The position numbers were made by a program, and so were the translations under genes. Positions 17,487-25,855 of a DNA stretch of 33,498 bases are shown here, piece after piece. The DNA lies in contig JAEUHG010000056.1 of assembly GCA_016795425.1 (NCBI GenBank), forward strand, positions 1 through 33,498, in the 5' to 3' direction. Below the pieces are notes generated by a model, which was given only the letters and a program-made list of their open reading frames with translations, was not told the origin of the DNA and ran no database searches. Numbering within the stretch: the first letter of the stretch is position 1; every line of letters begins with the position of its first letter. The DNA comes from Verrucomicrobiales bacterium (lineage in GTDB: Bacteria > Verrucomicrobiota > Verrucomicrobiia > Limisphaerales > CAIMTB01).

Positions 17487-19916
17487 TTACGACCGATCGC
17501 GGGGCTTCTTCTTCTCGGCCGCAGGGTCGGTCACCTGGACATCGACCGCCTTGGTATCATCCGCCAGCAGCGCGGCGTGGGGCGATCCGTCTCCGGGCGT
17601 GCCATCGCCTTCCTTTAGGGCAGCGAGAAGACGAGCGCCTTCGGGTCGGTGAACCGGCCCGGAATCGCCCTCCGCCAGAGCGGGTCTCGCACCACGACCG
17701 TAGGTGTAATGGGAATAATAATAGGCCGTGTAGTAGTAGTCCGGATTAGCGACCGAGACGCCATTCAAGATCATTCCCAGGATCTTCCCACCGCGCTGGC
17801 GGACCAGATTCACCGCGAGTTTAGCGAGTTTGAGCGAGGTGACCCCCACACGATAGACAAAGATCAAACCGTCGCAATGGGTGGCGAGTGTCGGGGCGTC
17901 ATCCATGCCAATGACCGGCGGTGAATCGAAGATGATGTAGTCGAATTCGCGGCGGGCTTCCTCGACCATCTTCTTCATCACCCGGGACATCAGCAGTTCA
18001 CCCGGATTGGAGACGTTCTTGCCGGAGGTAATGACCAGGAGGGTGCGGTGCTTGGTCGCATTGAGTACGTCCGTCCAATTCTCGAGACCGCCCAGCACCT
18101 CGGACAGGCCCGGATGCGCGGATAGCCCGAACGCTTCCGCCACACTCCCTCGGCGGAGGTCGGCATCGATCAGAAGCACCCGATTCCCTGCCTTGGCAAG
18201 CGTGATGGCGAAGTTGACGGTGAAGGTCGACTTGCCGTCGCCCGGAACCGAACTGGTCGCCATCAGCACCTGCTTGGCGCCGCCGAGGTCGCCGAACATC
18301 ACCGACGATCGGACGCCGCGGAACGCCTCGACAAAGATGTTATTCGGTTCCAGATCGTCGACGGAAACGAAGCCGCTGGCGGGGACATCGCGGCGGCTGA
18401 CGAGAGGGATCTGACCGAGAATGGGTTCTTCGAGGGCCTTTTCCAAGTCCTCGGCGGAGTCGATTCGATCATCGAGCCGGTGGAGGAGGAAGATGAGTCC
18501 GATTCCAGAGAGCAGGCCGATGGCGATGCCGCTGATGATGATACGACCGCGATTGGGACCGATGGGTTTGTCGGAAGCCGCACCTTCCTCGAGGATGGTA
18601 ATGACTTCGTCGCTGGCCTGGATCTGAGACAGCGCTTGGAGTTCGCGGCTGAACTGGTTCAGCAGCGCCTTCTCAGAGGTATACTCCTCGCTGAGTTTCT
18701 GGAACTGCCGGGCGACGTCCTTGAGCTTCTCCACCTCACCCCGCTTGGCCTCAATCTGGCGATCAAGGACCGCATCCTCCTGTTTCAGCGACGCGATGCG
18801 CGCTTTGCGCATCTCCTCAATAATGGCCAACTGCTCGCGAATCTGGCGCTCGGTTTCGACCTTCCCTTGATCGAGACGGATCATGTAGGGATGGAGGGGT
18901 TTGAGAAACTCCGACTGGCGCGCGAGTTCGGCCTCGAGGGTTCGCATGCGAAGCTTGAGCTCCCGGTAGGACGACTTGCCCAAGAACTTTTCCAAGGGAT
19001 CGGCGGAATCCCCGAGCGAGTTGGCGGCGTCTGTGCCACCCACGGATGCAGTGCCCGCCGTCGCCGGCGTCGCAGCGGTTGCTGTGGCTGCTGCACCGGC
19101 CGCCGCGACGGCGGTCGCGGGGTTGGCAGCGGCGACTTCCAGGCCGGCGGTGCGTTCGTCGGCCAGTTCCTCCGCCGATTTCATCTCCAAGCGCTGGCGT
19201 TCGAGGATGACCCCTTGTTGCCGGCGTTGGAGGTTGACCAGGAGCTCCTGCGCGGCATTGCCGGTGTCGGCACTGGTAGCGATGCGATGTTCGCGAAGAA
19301 ACTCGTCCATGCGCTGCTGCGCCTCGGCGACGCGTTCCTCCTGGCGGCTGAGATCGGCACGGGTCTTGTCCATGCTGCGACGGGCGACCGCGCTGCGCAT
19401 CTCTTCCTTGAAAGCGAGGAACTCCTGGGCCCAGGTGCGGGCGAAGCGGCGGGCGTACTCCAAGTTCTCGCTCTCCACGCTCATGATGAAGGTGGATCCC
19501 TGCCCTTGGCTGACATTCAGACGCTTCTTAGGCGGTTCGGAACCATCCGGCGGGCGGTAATCCTGCATCTTCTCCTCAACCTTGCCGACCACCTGGCTGC
19601 CGCGCATGTACTCCAATTGGTCCTCGGCGAAATTGTTCTTCTCTTCGAGGACGACGGCGCGATCGCTGGAACGCTGGGAGAAGGCGATGCGAGGGGCGAT
19701 CCCCAGCCGGGACGCGGCCCGGTAGGAGTCGGGAGTTGTCATGGCCCGGTAGATCCCAATGCCGCTGGAAATAGCCAGCGTCACAAGGGCGATCCACCAC
19801 CGGGATCGGAACATGCGGAAAGCGCGCCGGAGCAGGGCCACCAGGTTGACGCGATCCACGACCGGGGCCCGGTGCCCGGAGTAGCGGGCTGCCGGATACG
19901 AGATTTGGCTGGGCAT
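17487..19916 (-). CDS. Wzc-type polysaccharide tyrosine autokinase (intact)
   Basis: An 809-residue bacterial tyrosine kinase and polysaccharide co-polymerase. TM1 is near residues 40-60; TM2 near 465-485 (IIISGIAIGLLSGIGLIFLL). Between them lie a Wzz domain and coiled coils broken by an Ala/Thr-rich linker (about 265-300). The kinase domain has Walker A SVPGDGKST with Lys562, Walker A' LLIDADLR with Asp584 and Asp586, and Walker B FDSPP with Asp664. A cluster of eight tyrosines lies at 727-739, the autophosphorylation site type. A 70-residue charged tail follows, which is unusual since the cluster normally ends the protein. The ATG has GAGGAAA upstream and is 18 bases after the export gene. 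Such kinases control chain length and export of capsule or EPS through Wza. Confidence 0.95.
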   Translation of the reverse strand: MPSQISYPAARYSGHRAPVVDRVNLVALLRRAFRMFRSRWWIALVTLAISSGIGIYRAMTTPDSYRAASRLGIAPRIAFSQRSSDRAVVLEEKNNFAEDQLEYMRGSQVVGKVEEKMQDYRPPDGSEPPKKRLNVSQGQGSTFIMSVESENLEYARRFARTWAQEFLAFKEEMRSAVARRSMDKTRADLSRQEERVAEAQQRMDEFLREHRIATSADTGNAAQELLVNLQRRQQGVILERQRLEMKSAEELADERTAGLEVAAANPATAVAAAGAAATATAATPATAGTASVGGTDAANSLGDSADPLEKFLGKSSYRELKLRMRTLEAELARQSEFLKPLHPYMIRLDQGKVETERQIREQLAIIEEMRKARIASLKQEDAVLDRQIEAKRGEVEKLKDVARQFQKLSEEYTSEKALLNQFSRELQALSQIQASDEVITILEEGAASDKPIGPNRGRIIISGIAIGLLSGIGLIFLLHRLDDRIDSAEDLEKALEEPILGQIPLVSRRDVPASGFVSVDDLEPNNIFVEAFRGVRSSVMFGDLGGAKQVLMATSSVPGDGKSTFTVNFAITLAKAGNRVLLIDADLRRGSVAEAFGLSAHPGLSEVLGGLENWTDVLNATKHRTLLVITSGKNVSNPGELLMSRVMKKMVEEARREFDYIIFDSPPVIGMDDAPTLATHCDGLIFVYRVGVTSLKLAKLAVNLVRQRGGKILGMILNGVSVANPDYYYTAYYYSHYTYGRGARPALAEGDSGPVHRPEGARLLAALKEGDGTPGDGSPHAALLADDTKAVDVQVTDPAAEKKKPRDRS

Positions 19917-19934
19917 GTCGGTGTTTCCTCGAAA

Positions 19935-20576
19935 TCAGTTGATCCATTTCTGCGGCACCTCAACGCGATCGCCGTCCAGGAGGACGATATCCCGGTCCCG
20001 TTGGCCGTCCTTGAGGATCGACCGAACGTCCACGGTGATTTCCTTCGACTGCTGGGTCACCGGATCGACGCGATGCACTTTGACTCGCTTGAGGTCGGCG
20101 AAGTCCGGCGTTCCCAATTGCAGGACCGCATCGCTCAACATGAGAGGTGGCGAATCGGGTGCGATCGGAATGGTGCCGCGCAATTCGCCGAAGAATTGGA
20201 CCCGGCCCGGCGACATCTGCTTCTCCGCGAGAGCGAGTTCGACCGTGGCCTTGTTGTAATAGTCCGAGAGCAGCCGCTGGGAGAGTTCGTCCTTCACCTG
20301 GTCCAGCGTTTTGCCCCGAACCTGGAGGGTAAGGCGAATGTCTGATTCGCGGCTGATGGGAAAGCTCGCCTCCCCGACACCGTTGACCGCCACGATGATG
20401 GGGTCCTTTCCTTTGATGGGGTCCTCGGCGATACGGTACTGGACACGGTCGCCAGCCCGGAACACGTACTTTGCCGTCTGTTCCGCGACGGTCCCCTGTT
20501 GGGCCACTGCAACGCTGGCTGCCGCCAGAAACGCCGCCAGCGCGGACGCGCACTTCCTGCAACTTGAATCATTCAC
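19935..20576 (-). CDS. Wza-like polysaccharide export protein
   Basis: The likely GTG at 20576 gives 213 residues with a signal peptide ending around SVAVAQQ; the start is not fixed by a ribosome binding site, and GTG at 20585 is an alternative. The mature part starts with YVFRAGDRVQYRIAEDP, the poly-export (PES) domain, then VRGKTLDQVKDELSQRLLSDYYNKATVELAL and a SLBB-like region, ending DGDRVEVPQKWIN. It has no lipobox and lacks the long C-terminal barrel helix of E. coli Wza, as is common for short Verrucomicrobia/Bacteroidetes-style export proteins. It is co-transcribed with the barrel gene upstream and the kinase downstream. Confidence 0.9.
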   Translation of the reverse strand: MNDSSCRKCASALAAFLAAASVAVAQQGTVAEQTAKYVFRAGDRVQYRIAEDPIKGKDPIIVAVNGVGEASFPISRESDIRLTLQVRGKTLDQVKDELSQRLLSDYYNKATVELALAEKQMSPGRVQFFGELRGTIPIAPDSPPLMLSDAVLQLGTPDFADLKRVKVHRVDPVTQQSKEITVDVRSILKDGQRDRDIVLLDGDRVEVPQKWIN

Positions 20577-20643
20577 GACATTCACGAGAACACGGATTTG
20601 ACCGACGACGGTTGGATTTCGAGATTCAAAACGGGTCACCAAC

Positions 20644-21990
20644 TCAGAACTGATAGCTGAGGGTGAGCGTGACGCGATTCTCCACATAATCGCGGTCCTC
20701 CAAATCGGAGACGCGCGTATTGAGCCCATACGTCAGGCCCAGGTTGGCGCGCCGCAATACCTGATAACCGGCGCCCACCGAGAATCGATAGAGATCCGCG
20801 TCCTCCCCGGACGAGCCCGAAATGCCCGCTTTTTGGTATTGAAACGAAAAATTCGAATTCAGCCTCGCGCTGATGCTGGCGGACAATGCGTAGCGGACCG
20901 AGAAGTCGTCGGTGTAATTCGACTGAAAACCGGGATCGATGCTGCGGCTTATGGACGCGGTCTGAACCATCGAACGGTTGAGATTGTGGGTGGCCGAGAA
21001 TCCATAGGTCATTCCCGAGAAATCCGACTGATCATCGATCGTGCCGGTATCGTCGTGAAACGACTTCGTATAGTGGAGGTGCCCCGCGATTCGAAGGCTA
21101 TCCAAGGGCTGCCATTGAGCCGTGGGACCGACCGAAAACGACTGCCCGTCGTTCTGAATTCCCTCGGTGTAGCTGAACATCGAATACGACGCGGATACCC
21201 CGACCTTGAGAGGGTCCGTGACCGTCACCAGGGTGGAAGCATTGAACCCGTGGGTATTGCGGTCCAAGTTGGTAAACTGGTCATTTAAAGACCGGCTCAT
21301 GGAAAAGGAATACCCGCCATTCACCGTCAACCGGCGAGACCCCCGCCAACTTCCGCTCAAGCTCGTGGTATTGACGATGCGGTTGAAGGAGACGTCGAGA
21401 GGATCCTTTCCGCCGGCAAATTCCGACCTCGACGACGCTTCATTGGACGTCGAGGTGTTGTTGGAAACCCTCATGTCCACGTCGCCGATTCCGAAGGCAT
21501 AATCCAAATGGGAGTTGGGCGAGATATAGAGGCGGTTGTTGCGGGAGTTATTGGACCACCACTGATAACCGATGCCCAAGTCAACCTGCAGCTTCTGCCG
21601 ATCATTGATCGGGTAGAATAAGCCGAGATTCAACGACGGGCGGATGCCATAGTCCGAGTTCTCGCTACCGTCGGTATTGTAGTTGCGATTGTCGGTGAAG
21701 ATCGCCGACACCGAGGCGTCATACCGCAATCGGACCGGGCCGATGTGATGACCGTAGTGATCGTCCTGGAGCGACCGATACTCGGGGTACGGCATCGCCG
21801 TCGTCAGCAATTCCGAACGTTCCTGGGCCGAAACTCCCAAGGTCGCTGTTGCCACCCATCCCGACCAGGCCAACGCCCGGCCCATGGCGCCAGGTCGTGC
21901 CGGCCACGAACGCCGCCGTCCCCACCGCGACATCGACACCCTGCGCACGGCTTGATGGCCGACGCCCGCCCCTGAATCGTTCGATTGCAT
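20644..21990 (-). CDS. Outer-membrane beta-barrel protein of the EPS locus
   Basis: A 448-residue protein with many alternating hydrophobic strands ending in TLTLSYQF; the terminal Phe is the classic outer-membrane barrel signal. A hydrophobic stretch near residues 38-55 (ALAWSGWVATATLGVSA) is the signal peptide. The 21990 ATG leaves a long N-terminal extension, so ATG at 21933 (AGGG upstream) or 21885 is possible. Similar barrels occur beside Wza/Wzc genes and may help secretion or anchoring of the polysaccharide. I do not recognise a named family. It is first of the three-gene minus-strand unit. Confidence 0.85.
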   Translation of the reverse strand: MQSNDSGAGVGHQAVRRVSMSRWGRRRSWPARPGAMGRALAWSGWVATATLGVSAQERSELLTTAMPYPEYRSLQDDHYGHHIGPVRLRYDASVSAIFTDNRNYNTDGSENSDYGIRPSLNLGLFYPINDRQKLQVDLGIGYQWWSNNSRNNRLYISPNSHLDYAFGIGDVDMRVSNNTSTSNEASSRSEFAGGKDPLDVSFNRIVNTTSLSGSWRGSRRLTVNGGYSFSMSRSLNDQFTNLDRNTHGFNASTLVTVTDPLKVGVSASYSMFSYTEGIQNDGQSFSVGPTAQWQPLDSLRIAGHLHYTKSFHDDTGTIDDQSDFSGMTYGFSATHNLNRSMVQTASISRSIDPGFQSNYTDDFSVRYALSASISARLNSNFSFQYQKAGISGSSGEDADLYRFSVGAGYQVLRRANLGLTYGLNTRVSDLEDRDYVENRVTLTLSYQF

Positions 21991-22348
21991 CGTAACTTAT
22001 TAGGATTCTATCGGTCGAACGCTGCCGTAACTTTCGCAAAGCCCGCAATCGCAATCTGCGACGGGCCCGGACGACACGCGGCGCGCGATCCCGGATGCCC
22101 CGGCCTCCACACGCGGAGGGCATCGCCATTAGCCGGTGCCAATCCAGCGACGCCCACCGGGAAGAACAGCGGCGGAATACCTCGGTGAGCGGATGGACGG
22201 TGCTGATTCAGGTCGGCCTCCGGATTCGATGCCGGTTCCTTGAGACCGGCGACATACGACCTGACATCGCTGCCCCCCCCCCGGGTTCGGCAGTCAAAGG
22301 TCGCGCCCTAACGGTTCCGTCGTACTTGCAGGCGATTCTAGAAGTCCT
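21991..22348. other. 358-bp non-coding leader between EPS barrel and tRNA-Leu
   Basis: No gene is supported. It starts with an AT-rich patch carrying two direct copies of CGTAACTT (21991-21998 and 22026-22033), the first abutting the barrel start, and likely holds the promoter for the minus-strand EPS unit. A perfect 6-bp inverted repeat GCCGGT/ACCGGC (22231-22250, loop 8) and a run of ten C (22273-22282) also lie here. No clear terminator for tRNA-Leu was found. Confidence 0.6.
22273..22282. repeat. C10 homopolymer
   Basis: Ten consecutive C followed by GGG. It is the longest homopolymer noticed in the window and lies in the leader between tRNA-Leu and the EPS export unit. Such tracts slip during replication and may be miscalled in sequencing. 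Confidence 0.8.
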
Positions 22349-22435
22349 TGGTGCCGACGGAGGGGGTCGAACCCACACACCCTTACGGGTACCAGATTTT
22401 GAGTCTAGCGCGTCTGCCAATTCCGCCACGTCGGC
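22349..22435 (-). tRNA. tRNA-Leu (CAA)
   Basis: An 87-nt class II tRNA with encoded CCA. Acceptor GCCGACG/CGTCGGC pairs fully with discriminator A. The anticodon loop is CTCAAAA with anticodon CAA, reading UUG. A long variable arm (about TACCCGTAAGGGTGT) is expected for Leu, and the T loop is TTCGACC. It lies between the two divergent EPS units. The overlapping frame that starts MAELADALDSKSG is an artefact of tRNA-Leu and is not a gene. Confidence 0.97.
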
Positions 22436-22930
22436 AATCCGGACAACACCAGCCGCGACTTCCGCTCCGAGGAGTTGAAGTTTGGTTTCGGAAGTTCCCG
22501 CCGGGAACCCGCGACGACCACTGCAACCGGCGGCGCATGCTGCCGATCCGGACCCGGACCGTCAACCCCGACCACGAGTCCTCTTCGCATGGTCGCTGGC
22601 CCCCGCGACCGGCTATGCATCCGCTCGCGATCGGAAAGAGAGTCGCCCACTGCACCGAGGGAATGCGGTCCGCCCAAGAGCTAACAAATTCAACTACACG
22701 ATTGCGCTCAGGCGTTCGCCGTCCTTCATCCCTCCGAATCAAATAGCACAACTAACTATATATGAGCATTTTACAAAACTAGCCGAACTCTTCAGAAACT
22801 TGTCTAGCAATATTCATCTGAGAGAATTCACTATTTTTCAGTTGACCATCGAGGCCGAATTGTGGTTTTTTCGTAGCACATTTCAGGTGACGACGTTTGC
22901 AGCGGCTGGCGGATTAATGGATTTACTTTA
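22436..22930. other. 495-bp non-coding region with AT-rich island before EPS plus unit
   Basis: No credible gene. The left half has the window's usual GC content; from about 22680 to 22930 it becomes visibly AT-rich, with TATATAT near 22759 and a T6 run near 22866. It probably contains the promoter and leader of the plus-strand EPS genes. No JUMPstart/ops consensus or clear -35/-10 pair was found. A frame from 22482 ends in TAG overlapping the next start (TAGTG) but starts inside unrelated sequence. Confidence 0.6.
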
Positions 22931-23884
22931 GTGAAATCTACTAACAGCATCATTACGGTGCCGAATGAGCCTGCGGTTGGCCCCAAAGAGCCTGCCGCGA
23001 TCGGAAGTACCGACAGCGGTTGCACGGAGCGCCACTATGCGGTTGGGCACGGACAGCACCGAGCTTTGATTCCGCTGAACGCGGCACTTCCCGCCCCTCG
23101 GAGTCGTCCCATTTCTCCGTCGGATTCGGTTGGCTCTTCGAACACCGTGAGTCCGGCGGGTCTTGGATATCCCGCAGTCACGGCGACACCAGGTTGGAAG
23201 CGGGGATTGGATCTCGCCTTGATGCTGGTTCTCATTCCCATCGCCGGTCCGATTCTCGGGCTGGCCGCGCTTTGGGTTGCGCTGGTTTCACGAGGGAGCC
23301 TCCTCTTCGTTCAGCCGCGCGTCGGTCAAGGCGGCCGGATTTTCAAATGCTACAAGCTCCGGACGATGCGGAAAGGCTGCACCGTCGCGACTCATCAGCA
23401 GCACCTCCAGCAACTGCTCAAGGAAGATCGCCCGATGCAGAAGATGGATACCCATGATCCGCGCCTGATTCCGGGCGCCCGACTCCTGCGCGCGTTGGGT
23501 ATCGACGAGTTGCCGCAACTGATCAACGTGGTGCGTGGGGACATGAGTGTGGTCGGCCCCCGCCCTTGCATCCCCTACGAGGCCGAGCAATACCAACCCT
23601 GGCAGCGCCAGCGATTCGCGACGCTGCCTGGCATAACGGGACTGTGGCAGGTCCGAGGCAAGAACCGGACCACGTTCACGCGCATGATCGAGTTGGACAT
23701 CGAGTACGCCCAAACGCAGTCGATGGGACTGGACCTCTGGATTTTGCTGGCAACTCCCAAGGCGATTTTTGATCAGTTCCTGCACGTGGTGGCGCGCAAA
23801 GCCCAGCGCTCCAAGGATTCCAGCTTAAGGGAACGAGCGCCCGTGCCGATGACTACGGCTGGCGAGTCCAGTGTTGTCGGATAG
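22931..23884 (+). CDS. Undecaprenyl-phosphate glycosyl-phosphotransferase (sugar transferase)
   Basis: A 317-residue priming enzyme, which attaches the first sugar phosphate to undecaprenyl phosphate at the inner membrane. About 85 residues of disordered, Pro/Ser-rich sequence precede the core. It starts KRGLDLALMLVLIPIAGPILGL, a single membrane hairpin, then PRVGQGGRIFKCYKLRTM, GIDELPQLINVVRGDMSVVGPRP, and ITGLWQVRGKN, all signatures of the Bac_transf domain of the WcaJ/WbaP/EpsE group. It lacks the four extra helices of WcaJ. The start is GTG with no visible ribosome binding site. It leads the plus-strand EPS operon. Confidence 0.95.
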   Translation: MKSTNSIITVPNEPAVGPKEPAAIGSTDSGCTERHYAVGHGQHRALIPLNAALPAPRSRPISPSDSVGSSNTVSPAGLGYPAVTATPGWKRGLDLALMLVLIPIAGPILGLAALWVALVSRGSLLFVQPRVGQGGRIFKCYKLRTMRKGCTVATHQQHLQQLLKEDRPMQKMDTHDPRLIPGARLLRALGIDELPQLINVVRGDMSVVGPRPCIPYEAEQYQPWQRQRFATLPGITGLWQVRGKNRTTFTRMIELDIEYAQTQSMGLDLWILLATPKAIFDQFLHVVARKAQRSKDSSLRERAPVPMTTAGESSVVG

Positions 23885-23937
23885 TTGACGCGGACCCGCC
23901 ATTCAGGCGAGAAAGCGTCCAACGATCCACAACACTC

Positions 23938-25104
23938 ATGTCCGCCAAAATCAATGTTGGAGTAGCTGGCTGCGGCTACTGGGGCCCTAATCTGATTCGA
24001 AACTTCGCGGCTCTTCCTGACTGCAACCTCAAGGCGATCTGCGATCTCAACACCGATCGCCTCAAGCACATTCAGTCCCTTTACCCCGGAGTCGAGGCCT
24101 TCACCGACTACGGCAAGTTTCTGACCGACGGACAACTCGACGCGGTCGTTGTGGCAACGTCCGTAGGTCTGCATTATCGAATGGGCAAGGCGGCGTTGGA
24201 GGCCGGAAAGCACATACTGGTTGAGAAGCCCCTGGCGACGAGTTCGGAGGAATGCCTCGACCTCGCCCAAACGGCGAAGAAGAACGGCCTGATTCTGATG
24301 GCTGGCCACACGTTCCTCTATTCGCCGGTCGTTCGGCGGATCAAGCAGATCGTCGACAAAGGCGATATTGGGGACATCCGCTACATTTCGGCCCGCCGCC
24401 TGAACCTCGGTCTCTTCCAAAAGGATATCAATGTCGCCTGGGATCTGGCGCCGCATGATCTCTCGATCATTCTCTACATCATGGGCGAGCTGCCCCAACG
24501 GGTAAACTGTTGCGGCAATTCGAGCGTATCGCCGCGAGTCCAGGACGTCACCTCGATGTGGCTCGGCTTCTCACGAAACCGATCGGCCATCGTCCAAAGC
24601 AGCTGGCTGGACCCGCGAAAAACGCGCGAAATGACTATCGTCGGCAGTCGACGGATGGTGGTCTACGACGACACCGCGAGCCTGGAGAAGATCCGGATCT
24701 TCGACGCCCGGGTCGACTCGCCACCCCATTACGATACGTTCGCTGAGTTCCATTACGCCTACCATTACGGCGACGTTTACATTCCCTATGTGAAGCAGGA
24801 GGAACCGCTTCGTATCGAGTGCCAGCATTTTCTGGACTGCATCAAGACGGGGCACCGTCCGATTAGCGACGGTGAGCAAGCCCTGCAGTTGGTGCGAATC
24901 CTCGAAGCGTCTTCGAAATCGCTGCAACTCGCCGGGGCGCCCGTCGACCTTCCGCCTGCCGACACCAAGTCCCACGGTTCGCCCGCGAAGGCGACACCGA
25001 ACCATCCTGGCAACGGGGCCGTGACGGCCAAATCCGCGGTGGCGATCCCGGACGCACCGGTCAAGCGTTCGCGCGCCAAGAAATCTACCTCGGCGCCCGC
25101 CTAA
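23938..25104 (+). CDS. Gfo/Idh/MocA oxidoreductase, WbpB/WlbA-like
   Basis: A 388-residue NAD(P)-dependent dehydrogenase. The Rossmann motif [15 protein letters not shown], the EKP motif with Lys97 (LVEKPLAT), and the substrate region [19 protein letters not shown] match the UDP-sugar 3-dehydrogenases WbpB/WlbA. These oxidise C3 of UDP-N-acetylglucosaminuronate to a 3-keto sugar. The last 50 residues are Ala/Lys/Pro-rich and lie beyond the family core. The acetyltransferase gene follows after 14 bases and an aminotransferase after that, the WbpB-D-E set for UDP-2,3-diacetamido-uronic acid. The product sugar is inferred. Confidence 0.9.
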   Translation: MSAKINVGVAGCGYWGPNLIRNFAALPDCNLKAICDLNTDRLKHIQSLYPGVEAFTDYGKFLTDGQLDAVVVATSVGLHYRMGKAALEAGKHILVEKPLATSSEECLDLAQTAKKNGLILMAGHTFLYSPVVRRIKQIVDKGDIGDIRYISARRLNLGLFQKDINVAWDLAPHDLSIILYIMGELPQRVNCCGNSSVSPRVQDVTSMWLGFSRNRSAIVQSSWLDPRKTREMTIVGSRRMVVYDDTASLEKIRIFDARVDSPPHYDTFAEFHYAYHYGDVYIPYVKQEEPLRIECQHFLDCIKTGHRPISDGEQALQLVRILEASSKSLQLAGAPVDLPPADTKSHGSPAKATPNHPGNGAVTAKSAVAIPDAPVKRSRAKKSTSAPA

Positions 25105-25118
25105 CGCCTTATCCCTTC

Positions 25119-25631
25119 ATGAGTTCGCCTTCCGGGGATTTCCTCCGCATTGCGCCGGATGTTCGCCTTGGCGCGGGCGCCCGCGTTTTTGGTTTTGTCA
25201 ATCTTTACGGTTGCGAGATCGGCGATGACAGCCGTATCGGCACCTTCGTCGAAATCCAGAAAGAATCTCGCATCGGCAAGCGCTGCAAGATTTCGAGCCA
25301 TACCTTCATTTGCAGCGGGGTCACGATCGACGACGAGGTTTTCGTAGGACATGGCGTCATGTTCATCAACGACCTGTTTCCCCGAGCCACCAACGAGGAC
25401 GGTTCATCGCAGACGGAAGCGGACTGGAAATGCGTTGCAACGCGTGTGAAGCGACGTGCTTCCATCGGCTCGAATGCCACCATCCTGGGGGGCGTCACCA
25501 TCGGTGAAGGCGCGATCGTCGGAGCCGGTGCCGTGGTGACCAAGGACGTCCCGGACCGCGCGGTCGTCGCAGGAAATCCAGCGCGCATCCTACGTTACCT
25601 CGACGCTCCCAAGATCCCGCTCCAACAATGA
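25119..25631 (+). CDS. Hexapeptide-repeat N-acetyltransferase, WbpD/WlbB-like
   Basis: A 170-residue left-handed beta-helix acetyltransferase. Hexapeptide turns are visible from [14 protein letters not shown] to VIGAGAVV-like stretches ([33 protein letters not shown] shortened here by position: residues about 124-156). [11 protein letters not shown] and VVAGNPARI are typical of WbpD/WlbB. In that pathway it acetylates the 3-amino group of UDP-2-acetamido-3-amino-uronate using acetyl-CoA. The gene sits between its partners' genes as in Pseudomonas and Bordetella clusters. Confidence 0.9.
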   Translation: MSSPSGDFLRIAPDVRLGAGARVFGFVNLYGCEIGDDSRIGTFVEIQKESRIGKRCKISSHTFICSGVTIDDEVFVGHGVMFINDLFPRATNEDGSSQTEADWKCVATRVKRRASIGSNATILGGVTIGEGAIVGAGAVVTKDVPDRAVVAGNPARILRYLDAPKIPLQQ

Positions 25632-25664
25632 GCCGGGTTCGCAGCCACCTCCATGAATCGTGAG

Positions 25665-25735
25665 TTCACCACGAAGGACACGAAGGGGGGCGTTGAGCGA
25701 GAGGATTCGCTGCGCCTTGTGACCTTGGCGGGAGA
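25665..25735. repeat. Imperfect inverted repeat (ACGAAGGACACGAAGG type)
   Basis: The left arm at 25665-25686 contains TTCACCACGAAGGACACG. The right arm at 25715-25735 (CCTTGTGACCTTGGCGG) is a degraded reverse complement with one gap and several mismatches. The left arm resembles a widespread intergenic motif of Verrucomicrobia and Planctomycetes whose frames give FTTKDTK peptides; this is recollection, not a search. It lies in the 224-base gap between the acetyltransferase and aminotransferase genes. Confidence 0.6.
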
Positions 25736-25855
25736 GAAAATCTTCGATTCATCGGCCAGGTGCGGTTCCAAAAGGAACAGGCGGCTGCTGATGCCCCCGC
25801 AGATCCACGACGACCCATTTCTCCGCTCGCCTCAACCACTCCGGAAGTCCTCAAA

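Noticed and set aside
18480..20345. 621-codon open frame on the plus strand
   Set aside because: Antisense to the intact Wzc and export genes, with no recognisable domain.
22349..22435. Genomic-island attachment at the tRNA-Leu 3' end
   Set aside because: No second copy of the tRNA 3' end, integrase or other island hallmark was found in the window.
22208..22478. Frames starting MAELADALDSKSG around tRNA-Leu
   Set aside because: A known artefact of translating tRNA-Leu; the tRNA cloverleaf explains the sequence.
22482..22931. 149-codon frame ending TAGTG before the priming transferase
   Set aside because: The first half is GC-rich noise and the second AT-rich with no recognisable protein; only the overlap with the next start is noted.
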